From: DAOUBF01 sp034432795
Lineage (GTDB): Bacteria; Chloroflexota; Anaerolineae; DSLN01
Direction: 5' to 3'
NCBI GenBank assembly: GCA_034432795.1
Contig: DAOUBF010000069.1
Span: 1 to 61,350 of the forward strand
DNA length: 61,350 nucleotides
Made by a program: the position numbers and the translations under genes. Shown here piece after piece: positions 8,380 through 18,198 of this stretch (within the stretch, counting starts at the first letter, position 1; every line of letters starts with the position of its first letter). The notes under the pieces are model-generated. The model ran no database searches and had not been told where the DNA came from. It saw only the letters and a list, made by a program, of their open reading frames with translations.

Positions 8380-9207
8380 TCAACAATGGGAAGGCGGTAA
8401 CACCCCACCGATCCGATCGACGACCAGGCCCCGCCGTTCCAGTTCCGCGATATAGGGATTGATCCCCACCGAGTCGCTGGCGATGTGTCCGGTCACGATG
8501 AGCTGGCCGCGCCCCTCCGCCCGCAGCTTCTCCAGGTCCGGTGGCGCAATGTGAATGTAGATGACGGTGTCCACTCCGCTGGCGAAATAGGCTTTCGCAA
8601 CATCGTAGCCGCCGTTCGTCAGCGCCCCATGCACCATCACCGTCTTCCCGGCGGGTGCATCTGGGTTGCCCATAAGGATTTTGATCTCCGTCGTGGCGCA
8701 CTTGAACTCGCCCAACGCGCCGATGGCGGCGGCCACATCGCGGAGCGTCGCCTGAGGGTGCGCGGCCAGCGTGCGGTCAATCACGTCCTGCAGAATACGC
8801 CGCCCCACCTCATCCAGCGGGCTATGGATATTGAGGAAGGGCATCTTAAGCAGTCGGGCGACCGAGGGCACCTGGTCATAGTTATCGGACTGGCCGGAGA
8901 CGGCTAGGCTCTCTAGCCGCGCCTCAACCGCCTGGCGTGCTGCCGCTTCAGGCACACCCGCCGCGACCATGAGATCAATGTGGCGCCGGTACACCGGCCA
9001 CATGCCGGGCCGCACGCCCACCGGGTGGTGGGCGATGACGGCGTCATAGCCCAGTGTCCGCGCCAGGAGCAACTCGCCCGCGCCGATGTCTATGCCGATT
9101 AGCACGCGGCGAATGTCTTCGCCGGAGACATAGATGGCCGAGTCGGGCGGTATCTCCTGCATCCCGGCCATGTCCAGCGCCAGAGCCATCAGGTCGTGTG
9201 TGTTCAT
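8380..9207 (-). CDS. Nif3-like (DUF34) dinuclear metal-centre protein
   Basis: A 275-residue member of the NIF3/DUF34 family, which forms ring hexamers with a two-metal site and is thought to be a metal-dependent hydrolase or metal-handling protein of unsettled function. Visible landmarks are VIAHHPVG near residue 58 (two metal-ligand histidines) and GHIASDSVGIN near the C-terminus, matching the family's H-x-x-S-E/D signature. The start ATG 9207 follows a purine-rich AAAAGGGGATC. The gene lies 12 bases after the M20 peptidase gene in the same direction, so co-transcription is likely. Confidence 0.82.
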   Translation of the reverse strand: MNTHDLMALALDMAGMQEIPPDSAIYVSGEDIRRVLIGIDIGAGELLLARTLGYDAVIAHHPVGVRPGMWPVYRRHIDLMVAAGVPEAAARQAVEARLESLAVSGQSDNYDQVPSVARLLKMPFLNIHSPLDEVGRRILQDVIDRTLAAHPQATLRDVAAAIGALGEFKCATTEIKILMGNPDAPAGKTVMVHGALTNGGYDVAKAYFASGVDTVIYIHIAPPDLEKLRAEGRGQLIVTGHIASDSVGINPYIAELERRGLVVDRIGGVLPPSHC

Positions 9208-9219
9208 GATCCCCTTTTC

Positions 9220-10368
9220 CTAAGAGGCTGACTGAGCCAGGTTCAGGTTCGGCGCGGCGCTGATCAACGCGGCCAGCAAGGCGGCCTGCTGCGGCAGGCT
9301 GGACAGGACGGCGTGCTCATGCACGGCATGGGCGCCATCGCCCACGACCCCCAGCCCGTCCAGCGTGGGGATGCCCAGGGCGGCCGTGAAATTGGCGTCG
9401 CTGCCGCCGCCGGTGGCCCCTTCCAGCAACGTGATCCCCAGCCCGGCGGCCACCGACTGTGCCCAGGCGAAGGTTTGTGCCATCAACGGCGTCCGCTCCA
9501 TCGGCTGGCGGCTCATCCCGCCATGCACCTCCAGACGGGCGCCGGGCAGGACGGGCTTGAGGTTGCGAATGGCCTGGGTCAGCCGCTCGCTTTCCGCCCC
9601 GTTGGCCACGCGCACATCCACCCACATCCAGGCTTTGTCCGGAACGACATTGGAGCGCGTCCCGCCCTCAATTCGCCCCACACTCACCGTTGTCCCCACA
9701 GTGTAATCCGTCAGGCGCTGCAGGGCCAGGACGTGGTGGGCCAGCTCCTCAATGGCGTTAATGCCTTTCTCGTGGTCGGCGCCTGCATGGGCGGCCCGGC
9801 CATAGGCTGTGACGCGAAACAGGCCGGTGCCTTTGCGCCGCGTCTTGAGGGCGCCGTTGGATAGGGCAGGCTCCATGCAAAGCACCAGCCGACTACGCTG
9901 CGCTTCCGCCTCAATCAGCGCCCGCGACGTGCGGCTGCCGCGCTCCTCATCTGAGGTGAAGAGCAGGGTAATCGGCAGGGGCGGCCACAGGCCCAGTTCG
10001 CGCAGCCCACGCAGGGCGCTGATGGCGATGGTGATGCCGCCTTTCATATCGTAAGCCCCTGGCCCGTACAGACGGTCATCCTCATAGCGCAGCGGCAAGG
10101 CCCCAATGTCCCACACGGTGTCCATGTGGCACAGGATCAGCACCTGGCCGTCGCCCCGCCCCCAGCGGGCAACCACATGGTCGCCGGCCCCGGCCTGCCG
10201 CTCCAGTGTCACTTCCGCGCCCAGGTTGCGCACCTCCTCGGCCAGGAACGTGCCCAGCCGGTCTATAGCGGCTTTATTCGTTGTGGGCGATTCCAATCGG
10301 ACGATGTGCTCCAGGAACGCGGTCATACTGCTGAGTTGGTGGCCGAAATAATTCATGAGCGAATTCAT
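9220..10368 (-). CDS. M20-family metallopeptidase (glutamate carboxypeptidase-like)
   Basis: A dizinc exopeptidase or amidohydrolase of family M20, resembling carboxypeptidase G2. Landmarks are LILCHMDTVWD (first Zn ligand plus catalytic Asp), GPGAYDMKGG (bridging Asp), TSDEERGS (catalytic Glu and ligand), the dimerisation domain with RAAHAGADHEKG, and a C-terminal histidine in HAVHEHAV. The open frame reaches TTG at 10404, but a promoter -10 box at 10376-10381 lies inside that extension. I therefore place the start at ATG 10368; ATG 10356 or 10326 are alternatives. It probably heads the operon with the Nif3-like gene. The substrate is not predictable. Confidence 0.9.
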   Translation of the reverse strand: MNSLMNYFGHQLSSMTAFLEHIVRLESPTTNKAAIDRLGTFLAEEVRNLGAEVTLERQAGAGDHVVARWGRGDGQVLILCHMDTVWDIGALPLRYEDDRLYGPGAYDMKGGITIAISALRGLRELGLWPPLPITLLFTSDEERGSRTSRALIEAEAQRSRLVLCMEPALSNGALKTRRKGTGLFRVTAYGRAAHAGADHEKGINAIEELAHHVLALQRLTDYTVGTTVSVGRIEGGTRSNVVPDKAWMWVDVRVANGAESERLTQAIRNLKPVLPGARLEVHGGMSRQPMERTPLMAQTFAWAQSVAAGLGITLLEGATGGGSDANFTAALGIPTLDGLGVVGDGAHAVHEHAVLSSLPQQAALLAALISAAPNLNLAQSAS

Positions 10369-10375
10369 GCCCGTC

Positions 10376-10404
10376 AGTATAATCAGGGTGCGGTGGACTG
10401 TCAA
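10376..10404 (-). promoter_or_regulatory. Strong sigma70 promoter for the M20 peptidase operon
   Basis: On the minus strand TTGACA (10404-10399), a 17-base spacer and TATACT (10381-10376) give a near-consensus promoter. The predicted transcript starts at about 10370-10367, coinciding with ATG 10368. That implies a leaderless message and rules out the upstream TTG start. Confidence 0.7.
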
Positions 10405-10410
10405 TCACGC

Positions 10411-10540
10411 CCTCCCTCCCCCTCCCCCCTTGCGGGGGAGGGTTGGGGTGGGGGGATAGAACCACCCCCTCCCTGCCCCTCCCCCATCCAGGGGGAGGGA
10501 ACTCACCCCCACCCCCACTTCTGTGGGCGAGGGTGAGGCA
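10411..10540. repeat. Purine/pyrimidine-rich palindromic repeat, family B, copy 1
   Basis: Runs of C and G form nested hairpins, for example CCCCCTTGCGGGGG and CTCCCCCATCCAGGGGGAG. An alignable copy in inverted orientation lies at 46965-47098. It occupies the space between the divergent M20 and transaldolase genes and encodes nothing. Confidence 0.75.
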
Positions 10541-10604
10541 AGTGGCATAATGGATACATTCCATCTACAATAGTGCGCGACCGCCTGAACACCGAGGAGG
10601 GACG

Positions 10605-11741
10605 ATGCGAGCTGAGAACCCGCTGGTTCAGTTGCAACGCTATGGGCAGAGCTTCTGGTACGATAATATCCACCGGCGCTTGTTCACCTCCGGTGAACTG
10701 CAACGGCTGATTGACGAAGATGGCCTGCGCGGCATGACCGCCAACCCGACCATTTTTGAGAAGGCCATCAGCGAAGGGACGGAGTATGACGAGGCCATTC
10801 GCTCGCTGGCCGCCGAGGGTCACTCCCCGCTGCACATCTACGAGGCGCTGGCCACCGAGGACGTGCGCCAGGCCGCCGATTTCTTTCGCCCGATCTACGA
10901 GGAGACCGGGGGCGGCGATGGCTTCGTCAGCCTGGAGGTCTCGCCTGCGCTGGCCTATGATATCCAGGCGACCATCGCAGAAGCCCATCGCCTGTGGGAC
11001 AAGGTCAACCGGCCCAACCTGATGATCAAGGTCCCGGCGACCCCGCCGGGTATCCCCGCGATTGAGCAGCTTCTGTACGATGGCCTCAACATCAACATCA
11101 CCCTGATGTTCTCGTTGGCCCATTACGACCAGGTAGCTAACGCCTATTTAAATGCGCTGGAACGCCGGCAGCAGGAGAACAAGCCCCTGGATCACATCGC
11201 TTCGGTGGCCAGCTTCTTCGTCAGCCGGATAGACACGAAGGTGGATCGGTTGCTTCAGGCGAAGATAGAGAAGGCCACATCCCCTGGGGAGCGGGAGGCG
11301 TTGCGCCGCCTGCTGGGCAAGGCCGCCATCGCCAGCGCCAAGCTGGCCTACCAGCGGTTTAAACAGGTCTTTAACGGCCCGCGCTTCGCCCGGCTGAAGG
11401 CGCACGGCGCCCGCCTGCAACGCCCGCTCTGGGCGAGCACCAGCACCAAGAACCCGGCTTACCGAGATACCTATTACGTGGAGGAACTGATCGGCCCGAA
11501 CACGGTGAACACCATGCCACCCGTGACGATTGAGGCCTTCCGTGATCATGGCGTCGTCCGCCCCACGCTGGAGGAGAAGCTGGACGAGGCCCATGCGGTG
11601 ATGGACTGGCTGGTTGAGGTAGGCATTGACCTGGGCCAGGTCACGCAGGAGCTTCAGGTGGAGGGCGTGAAGGCGTTTGCGGATTCATTTGAGGCGCTGC
11701 TCCAGCGCATCGCTGAGAAAAGCGCCGTGCTGACTGGATGA
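10605..11741 (+). CDS. tal: Transaldolase
   Basis: Transaldolase of the non-oxidative pentose phosphate pathway, moving a dihydroxyacetone unit between sedoheptulose 7-phosphate and glyceraldehyde 3-phosphate in the cytoplasm. At 378 residues it matches the longer actinobacterial-type Tal. The sequence shows the N-terminal GMTANPTIFEKAI block, the Schiff-base lysine K142 in MIKVPAT, INITLMFS, and PLWASTSTKNP near the C-terminus. The start ATG 10605 is preceded by GAGGAGGGACG, an excellent Shine-Dalgarno. It is followed after a short repeat by queG in the same direction; no functional link between the two is apparent. Confidence 0.95.
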   Translation: MRAENPLVQLQRYGQSFWYDNIHRRLFTSGELQRLIDEDGLRGMTANPTIFEKAISEGTEYDEAIRSLAAEGHSPLHIYEALATEDVRQAADFFRPIYEETGGGDGFVSLEVSPALAYDIQATIAEAHRLWDKVNRPNLMIKVPATPPGIPAIEQLLYDGLNINITLMFSLAHYDQVANAYLNALERRQQENKPLDHIASVASFFVSRIDTKVDRLLQAKIEKATSPGEREALRRLLGKAAIASAKLAYQRFKQVFNGPRFARLKAHGARLQRPLWASTSTKNPAYRDTYYVEELIGPNTVNTMPPVTIEAFRDHGVVRPTLEEKLDEAHAVMDWLVEVGIDLGQVTQELQVEGVKAFADSFEALLQRIAEKSAVLTG

Positions 11742-11792
11742 CGGAAGACGGAGGACAGAGGCTTACCCGCCGCCTGTCCCCCGTCATGACAG
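11742..11792. repeat. Degenerate GACGGA/CCGTC repeat, family A
   Basis: The gap between tal and queG is filled by GACGGAAGACGGAGGACAG followed by pyrimidine-rich CTGTCCCCCGTCATGACAG. It is one of about ten such tracts in the window, several of them read in frame inside genes. Confidence 0.6.
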
Positions 11793-12938
11793 ATGAGCGT
11801 TTCCCTCCGTGATCGGATCAAATCCCGCGCCCATGCGCTGGGCTTCGATCTGGTCGGCATTGCGCCGGCGCAGCCCAGCCCCCACGCAGCGGAGTTCATC
11901 GCCTGGCTGGAAGCAGGTTATGCGGGCACGATGGCCTACATGGCCCGCGAGCCGGAGCGCCGCCAGGACCCGCGCAACGTCCTCAACGGCGCCCGCTCGG
12001 TCGTCTCGGTGGGCCTGAGCTACTACACGCTCCGGCTGCCCGATGACATCCTCAACGATCCCTCACGCGGCATCATCTCTAACTATGCTTGGGGCGCAGA
12101 CTACCATGACCTCATGCTGCCGCGCCTGAAAGCCCTGGCCGCGTTTATCCAGGCGGAAGCAGGTGGCGCGGTCGCCACCCGGGCCTATGTGGATACCGGC
12201 CCGCTGCTGGAGCGCGACGTGGCCGTCCAGGCGGGGCTGGGCTTCACGGGCAAAAACACCTGCCTGATCCACCCGCGCCTGGGTTCGTATCTCTTCCTGG
12301 GCGAGGTCCTGACGGATGTGGAGATTGAGCCGGACCCGTTGCCGTCGTCGTCTGTGGGCTGTGGCCGCTGCACGCGTTGCCTGGTGGCCTGCCCCACCGA
12401 GGCGTTTGTCTCCCCTTACGTTCTGGATAGCCGCCGCTGCATCTCCTATCTGACGATTGAGTTGCGCGGGCCGATTCCGAGGGAACTGCGCCCCCTGATG
12501 CGCAATCGCATCTTCGGCTGCGACATCTGCCAGGAGGTCTGCCCCTGGAATCTGCGCTTCGCCCGCCCGACGCGCGAGCCGCTTTTCCGCCCGGTGGATC
12601 TCAACCGCGCCGCGCCGCCGCTCCTTGATCTGATCGGCCTGGACGAGGCGGGCTTCCGCGCCCGCTTTGGCGGCACAGCGGTGATGCGAGCGAAGCGGCG
12701 TGGCCTGTTGCGCAACGTCGCCGTCGCCCTGGGCAACTGGGGCGCCCCTCAGGCCATCCCCGCGCTCATCCAGGCGCTGCACGACCCGGAGCCGCTAATT
12801 CGCGGCCATGCGGCCTGGGCCTTGGGGCAAATGGACGACCAGCGGGCGAGGGCGGCGTTAGCTGCGACGCTTAAAGTAGAAACGGACGAAATGGTTATAG
12901 CGGAGATACGAGGGGTACTCAATTCGCAAGGTGATTGA
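11793..12938 (+). CDS. queG: Epoxyqueuosine reductase QueG
   Basis: Cobalamin- and iron-sulfur-dependent enzyme that reduces epoxyqueuosine to queuosine in the wobble position of tRNA. The 381-residue protein has the N-terminal QueG fold (ALGFDLVGIAPA, GAGGMAYM-like YAGTMAYMAREPERRQDP), then two [4Fe-4S] cysteine sets: CGRCTRCLVACP around residue 190 and CDICQEVCPW around residue 243. A C-terminal HEAT-like repeat (AIPALIQALHDPEPLIRG) is normal for bacterial QueG. The start at ATG 11793 has only a weak Shine-Dalgarno. No other queuosine gene lies in the window. Confidence 0.94.
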   Translation: MSVSLRDRIKSRAHALGFDLVGIAPAQPSPHAAEFIAWLEAGYAGTMAYMAREPERRQDPRNVLNGARSVVSVGLSYYTLRLPDDILNDPSRGIISNYAWGADYHDLMLPRLKALAAFIQAEAGGAVATRAYVDTGPLLERDVAVQAGLGFTGKNTCLIHPRLGSYLFLGEVLTDVEIEPDPLPSSSVGCGRCTRCLVACPTEAFVSPYVLDSRRCISYLTIELRGPIPRELRPLMRNRIFGCDICQEVCPWNLRFARPTREPLFRPVDLNRAAPPLLDLIGLDEAGFRARFGGTAVMRAKRRGLLRNVAVALGNWGAPQAIPALIQALHDPEPLIRGHAAWALGQMDDQRARAALAATLKVETDEMVIAEIRGVLNSQGD

Positions 12939-13023
12939 AGAAAGATATTGAAAGCATGAATTCGCCAACAGGGTCAGGCTGTGGTATGATGATATGTAGT
13001 AAAGCAGGTAGTGAGGTGCTGTC

Positions 13024-13266
13024 ATGAATAAAACTATAACTGCTGTCTTTGATGGTGAAGCTTTACATCCGGAGTCACCCCTCGATCTGGAGCCGAATAA
13101 GCGCTATGTCATCACCATACAGGATGTGCCCCTATCCACAAGGGACGCTGCCTGGGATGTGCTTGAGTCGCTGATAGGTACTGTTGAGGCGCCTGAGGAT
13201 TGGGCCAGCGAACACGACCACTATCTGTATGGCACGCCCAAGCGAACAGGTGACATGCCTACATGA
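13024..13266 (+). CDS. DUF104-like antitoxin
   Basis: An 80-residue protein whose first half (KTITAVFDGEALHPESPLDL ... YVITIQD) matches the beta-hairpin DNA-binding type of AF2212/DUF104 antitoxins. The acidic second half (WDVLESLIGTVEAPEDW ... YGTPK) resembles the toxin-wrapping tail of VapB-type antitoxins. The start ATG 13024 follows GAGGTG. Its stop overlaps the PIN toxin start by four bases (ATGA), the usual arrangement for toxin-antitoxin pairs. Expected role: neutralise the PIN nuclease and repress the operon. Confidence 0.75.
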   Translation: MNKTITAVFDGEALHPESPLDLEPNKRYVITIQDVPLSTRDAAWDVLESLIGTVEAPEDWASEHDHYLYGTPKRTGDMPT

Positions 13267-13689
13267 ACAGTGAGCGGTTACTGCTTGATACTGTATTCGT
13301 TCAAGCACTGCTCAATCGGCGCGATCGGTACCACTCCCAGGCCAGAGCGCTCTGGCCTCGTGTGCGAGCGGCTGCTGAAGTATGGGTGACTGAAGCTGTC
13401 TTGGTAGAGATCGGCAATGCGCTAAGCGCCTTTAACCGCAAAGCTGCTGTCACATTCATACAGCAATGCTATACCATCGCCAACATTCGCGTTGTGAGTG
13501 TGGATACTTTGCTGCTTACCCGCGCGCTCAAGCTTTACGCTTTACGCCGATCGCCCGGATAAGCACTGGGGACTTACCGACTGCATCTCGTTCGTTGTCA
13601 TGCAAGAACAGGGCTTAACTGACGCGGCTACTGCCGACGAGCATTTTATTCAGGCCGGGTATCGCGCACTCATGCTGGAAACGAAGTAG
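13263..13689 (+). pseudogene. PIN-domain toxin (VapC-like), frameshifted by a 7-bp tandem duplication
   Basis: An intact PIN ribonuclease toxin split between two frames. Frame one (13263-13562, 99 residues) has LLLDTVFVQALL with the first catalytic Asp and VLVEIGNALS with Glu. It then leaves the family sequence after KLYA. The rest (DRPDKHWGLTDCISFVVMQE ... TADEHF, through 13689) continues in another frame. The cause is visible: CTTTACG occurs twice in tandem (13533-13539 and 13540-13546). Removing one copy restores a continuous protein of about 140 residues. The truncated product lacks the last acidic active-site residues and should be inactive. Confidence 0.85.
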
Positions 13690-13714
13690 CCTATCCCTTG
13701 TGCGCACCCCCTGA

Positions 13715-14482
13715 TTACGACGCCTTCGCCCCTTTTGCCCCGCGCTCCGGCACATACGGCTCGCGCAACTCCACCGGCTTCTCCGCCCGTGCCGCCCTCA
13801 GATTGAGCAATTCCACAAACACCGAGAAGGCCATCGCAAAGTAAATATAGCCCCTGGGGATGTGCTGGTGTAAGGCTTCCACCAGCAACGTCACACCGAT
13901 CAGCAGGAGAAAGGCCAACGCCAGCATCTTGACCGTCGGATGACGGTGGATAAAGTCGCTGATGGCGCCGGAGGCCACCATCATGAAGATCACGGCGATA
14001 ATCACCGCCGCGATCATGATCGGGACCTGGCTGACCATCCCCACCGCCGTGATCACCGAGTCCAATGAGAACACGATATCCAACAGCATGATTTGGAAGA
14101 TCACGCTGGAGAACGTCGCCGCGACCTTCGCCGAAGAGCGGCCCTCCTCCCCCTCCAGCCGCTGGTGGATCTCCTGCGTGGCCTTGGCCACCAGGAACAG
14201 CCCGCCCCCGGCCAGGACCAGATCGCGCCCGGAGATCTCAAAGCCGAGCACCTCAAACAACGGCTGTGTCAGCCCGATGATCCAGGAGATGGTCAAAAGC
14301 AGCAGGATGCGTGTGCCCATCGCCAGGCCCAGGCCGGTCAGCCTGGCTTTATCTTGTTGACCGCTGGGGAGCTTCCCTACCAGAATGGAGATAAACACAA
14401 TGTTATCAATTCCCAGAACAACCTCAAGCACGACCAGCGTCACCAGCCCGATCCACGTCTGGGGATCCGTGAGCCACTCCAT
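13715..14482 (-). CDS. TerC-family membrane protein
   Basis: A 255-residue polytopic membrane protein of the TerC family, whose characterised members export manganese or other metals. Seven or so hydrophobic helices are visible, with the conserved VLEVVLGIDNIVFISIL in the first and DIVFSLDSVITAVGM in the middle; the Asp residues in these motifs are the likely metal ligands. The start ATG 14482 has the strong Shine-Dalgarno AGGAGGTCG. I looked for a yybP-ykoY manganese riboswitch upstream and saw none. It reads convergently with the damaged PIN toxin gene. Confidence 0.92.
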   Translation of the reverse strand: MEWLTDPQTWIGLVTLVVLEVVLGIDNIVFISILVGKLPSGQQDKARLTGLGLAMGTRILLLLTISWIIGLTQPLFEVLGFEISGRDLVLAGGGLFLVAKATQEIHQRLEGEEGRSSAKVAATFSSVIFQIMLLDIVFSLDSVITAVGMVSQVPIMIAAVIIAVIFMMVASGAISDFIHRHPTVKMLALAFLLLIGVTLLVEALHQHIPRGYIYFAMAFSVFVELLNLRAARAEKPVELREPYVPERGAKGAKAS

Positions 14483-14530
14483 GCAGGCGACCTCCTGTAA
14501 TTGGGATCAGATGTTCATGCCGCTATTATA

Positions 14531-14586
14531 AAGACGGACGGCGGAGGACGGAAGACGGAGGATGGAGGGCCATCCGTCCTTCGTCA
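14531..14586. repeat. Degenerate GACGGAGGACGG repeat, family A
   Basis: Repeated GACGGA/GGACGGA units followed by a partially complementary CCATCCGTCCTTCGTCAT segment, lying between the amidohydrolase stop and the start of terC. Confidence 0.6.
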
Positions 14587-14587
14587 T

Positions 14588-15913
14588 CTAGGCGCGGTAC
14601 TCCCGAACGATGCGCATCTCCTCCCCTACCATGCGGAATGCCCGCCGTTCCGCCTCTGCCAGGATACGTTCCTCGTCCAGTGTCAATAGCTCGCCATCGC
14701 GCATGAGCAGGCGGCCATCCACGATTACATCGCTCACATCGGCGCCGCAGGCGGCATAAACCAGATTGGCGATCAGGCTGTGGCGTGGGCGCAGGTGAGG
14801 GCGGCGGAAATCCACCAGGATCAGGTCTGCCGGGCGGCCCGGCGCAAGTACGCCACTCTCCTCAAAGCCCATCGCCCAGGCGCCGTTGCGCGTCGCCAGA
14901 CGCAAGACCGTATCACCGGGCATGGCCGTCGCGTCGCCCAACGCGTGCTTCTGGATCAGCGCTGCCAGCCGGGCCACCTCAAACATGTCCATGCTGTTGT
15001 TTGATCCAGGCCCATCGCTGCCCAGCGCCACGCTGACCCCTTGCGCTAAAAGGGCCGGCACCGGTGTTGTGCCCATGGCCAGCTTCAGGTGCGTCTTCGG
15101 GCACTGCACCACGTGAACACCGCGCTCCGCCAGGATGCGCCGGTCGTCCTCGGTCAGATAGATACAATGGGCAGCGATGCAGGGCACATCAAAGACGCCC
15201 AACCGCTCCAGGTGTGCCACCGGCGTCCGCCCGTGCTGCCGCAGCGAATTCTCCACCTGCTCCTGCGATTCGGCCACATGGATGTGCAGGCCCACGCCCA
15301 AGTCTTTCGCCCGCGCCGCCACCTCGGCCAGGAAGTCCGGTGGGCAGACATAAGGCGAGTGCGGCCCCAGGAGCGTGCGGATGCGCCCATCGGCCCCACC
15401 CTGCCAGCGCTTCACGAACTCTATTGTCCCTGCCAGCCCTGGCCCGATCTCGGCCTCCGCGCCGATGCCGAAAACACACCAGGTCAGCGCGGCCTTCAAC
15501 CCGCTCTGCTCCACCACCTCGGCGACGCGGTCCATGTAGAAGTAGTGATCGGCGAAAGCCACCGTGCCGGAGCGGATCATCTCACAGGCGGCCAGCGCCG
15601 CGCCCCAATACACGTCCTCCTCGGTCAGCGCCGATTCGGCCACCCAGATACGCTCGTTGAACCAGCGGTCAAGCGGCAAGTCCTCGGCCCAACCGCGCTC
15701 AAATGTCATGGGAGCATGGCAGTGGGCGTTAAAGAACCCTGGCATGGCCACATGGTCTGTGCCGTCAATAACCTCGTCAGCCCGGAAATCGGGCGGCGCC
15801 GCACCGATAGCGCGGATCACCCTGCCCTCAATGGCGACATCCACGTCACGCCAGATCGTTCCGGCATCATCCAGCGTAACCACATCCACATGACGGATCA
15901 GAATGTTGCTCAT
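14588..15913 (-). CDS. Amidohydrolase (S-adenosylhomocysteine/methylthioadenosine deaminase-like)
   Basis: A 441-residue metal-dependent deaminase of the amidohydrolase superfamily, closest in look to MtaD/SAH deaminase and the ATZ/TRZ group. Metal ligands are visible as FNAHCHAPMT near residue 68, HIHVAES near 215, AAHCIYL near 245 and GSDGPGSNNS near 290. It would deaminate an adenosine or another aminated ring; the exact substrate cannot be read from sequence. The start ATG 15913 has AAGGAGG and, further upstream, an extended -10 promoter. It shares the superfamily with the SsnA-type gene at 36669, but the two are distinct in sequence. Confidence 0.88.
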   Translation of the reverse strand: MSNILIRHVDVVTLDDAGTIWRDVDVAIEGRVIRAIGAAPPDFRADEVIDGTDHVAMPGFFNAHCHAPMTFERGWAEDLPLDRWFNERIWVAESALTEEDVYWGAALAACEMIRSGTVAFADHYFYMDRVAEVVEQSGLKAALTWCVFGIGAEAEIGPGLAGTIEFVKRWQGGADGRIRTLLGPHSPYVCPPDFLAEVAARAKDLGVGLHIHVAESQEQVENSLRQHGRTPVAHLERLGVFDVPCIAAHCIYLTEDDRRILAERGVHVVQCPKTHLKLAMGTTPVPALLAQGVSVALGSDGPGSNNSMDMFEVARLAALIQKHALGDATAMPGDTVLRLATRNGAWAMGFEESGVLAPGRPADLILVDFRRPHLRPRHSLIANLVYAACGADVSDVIVDGRLLMRDGELLTLDEERILAEAERRAFRMVGEEMRIVREYRA

Positions 15914-15937
15914 GCGCTCGCCTCCTTAGGGCCTCAC

Positions 15938-15946
15938 ATTATAGCA
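15938..15946 (-). promoter_or_regulatory. Extended -10 promoter for the amidohydrolase
   Basis: TGCTATAAT on the minus strand ends at 15938. The predicted start near 15931 leaves an 18-nt leader that carries the AAGGAGG ribosome site. No good -35 box is visible, as is usual with an extended -10. Confidence 0.5.
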
Positions 15947-16059
15947 TTCCATTCGCCTCTGCCGCTAACCTGTGCTAGAATTGACGATGGGTGACAGATG
16001 ACCGACGGCGGACGCAAGGCTGTTGTCCATCGTTCATCGTCCACGACGGAGGGGTGACC

Positions 16060-17145
16060 ATGATCACGTACGAAGTGCCGCTTGTGCCCGGCCCGACGCG
16101 GGTGCCGCAGGCCGTGCGTGAAGCCTATCTCACCGATTATGGCTCAGCGGACCTGGAGCCGGAGTACAGCGCCGAATATGCTCGCGTCCAGGCGGGCCTG
16201 GGCGCCATCCTGGGCACGGCCAACAAGATGGCCATCATGACCGGCGAGGGGATGCTCGCACTATGGGGCGCGCTCAAAAGCTGCATTGTCCCAGGCGACC
16301 GCGTGCTGGCGGTCAGCACCGGCGTCTTCGGCCATGGCATCGGCGAAATGGCCGAACAGATCGGCGCCCAGGTCAGATATGTGGAGTTCGGCTATGATCG
16401 CATCGCCGACCCCGATGAAGTGGAGAAGGCCATCCGGCAATTCCGCCCCAAGATAGTGACCGCCGTCCACTGCGAGACGCCCTCTGGCACGCTCAACCCG
16501 GTTGCCGAGATCGGCATGTTAGTACGCAAATATGAGGTGCCCCTGTATTACGTGGATGCTGTGTCCAGCGCGGCGGGTGTGCCTGTCCGCGCAGACGACT
16601 GGGGCATTGACCTGTGCCTGGTGGGCACGCAGAAGGCCCTCTCGGCCTTCCCCGACCTGGCGATCGTGGCCGTGAGTGAGCGGGCCTGGGAGATCATCGC
16701 CCAGGTGAACTACCCCGGCTATGATGCCCTCCTGCCCTTCCGCGATGCCCTGGAACGGCGCTGGTTCCCCTACACGCCGAGCTGGGCCTCATTGGCCGCG
16801 CTCCATGTAGCGGTCAAAGCGGTCTTAAATGAGGGCCTGGAGAACGTCTTCAACCGCCATCGCACCGTCGCCCAGGCCACGCGTGACCGCCTCCGCGCCA
16901 TGGGATTGGAGCTATTCCCGGCGGATGAAGCCGCCTGCTCGCCGACAGTCACGGCAGTCAAAGTGCCTTCTCACCTGACCTGGCAGGAGTTGGACCGGCG
17001 GCTGCGCGAGCGGGGTGTGGTCATGGGCGGCAGCCTGGGCCCGCTGGAGGGCAAGGTCTTCCGCATCGGCCACATGGGCAGCCAGGCGGACATGGCGCTG
17101 GTGGAACGCGGCCTGGAGGCCCTACGCGAGGCCATCCGCAAGTGA
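16060..17145 (+). CDS. Class V PLP-dependent aminotransferase (serine/alanine-glyoxylate type)
   Basis: A fold-type I aminotransferase of about 361 residues resembling alanine-glyoxylate, serine-glyoxylate and ureidoglycine-glyoxylate aminotransferases. It begins at the family motif LVPGPTRVP. YYVDAVSSAAG holds the PLP-nitrogen Asp, and the Schiff-base lysine is K192 in VGTQKALS. The start ATG 16060 follows GGAGGGG. An upstream in-frame start at 15991 is rejected because that segment is family A repeat. A ureidoglycine aminotransferase role would fit the molybdenum hydroxylases further on, but this is only a hypothesis. Confidence 0.88.
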   Translation: MITYEVPLVPGPTRVPQAVREAYLTDYGSADLEPEYSAEYARVQAGLGAILGTANKMAIMTGEGMLALWGALKSCIVPGDRVLAVSTGVFGHGIGEMAEQIGAQVRYVEFGYDRIADPDEVEKAIRQFRPKIVTAVHCETPSGTLNPVAEIGMLVRKYEVPLYYVDAVSSAAGVPVRADDWGIDLCLVGTQKALSAFPDLAIVAVSERAWEIIAQVNYPGYDALLPFRDALERRWFPYTPSWASLAALHVAVKAVLNEGLENVFNRHRTVAQATRDRLRAMGLELFPADEAACSPTVTAVKVPSHLTWQELDRRLRERGVVMGGSLGPLEGKVFRIGHMGSQADMALVERGLEALREAIRK

Positions 17146-17231
17146 CCTTAAAGTTGCCAGGGGAGAGCGGTGGCGCGTAGTCTTTGCGGGCGCTGACGGT
17201 GAACGCCACGGGCTGGTAGGCATTTTGCTCC

Positions 17232-18185
<954 letters not shown>

Positions 18186-18192
18186 AGCCATG

Positions 18193-18198
18193 ATTATA
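18193..18198 (-). promoter_or_regulatory. TATAAT -10 element abutting the epimerase start
   Basis: A perfect TATAAT on the minus strand ends seven bases before ATG 18185. There is no clear -35 and no Shine-Dalgarno, the same layout as at 7.5, 10.4 and 39.0 kb, suggesting leaderless translation. Confidence 0.4.

Noticed and set aside
10411..10540. CRISPR-like array in the G/C-rich repeats
   Set aside because: There are no regular repeat-spacer units and no cas genes; these are hairpin elements.
14483..14530. Manganese (yybP-ykoY) riboswitch before terC
   Set aside because: The leader is too short and lacks the conserved riboswitch core.
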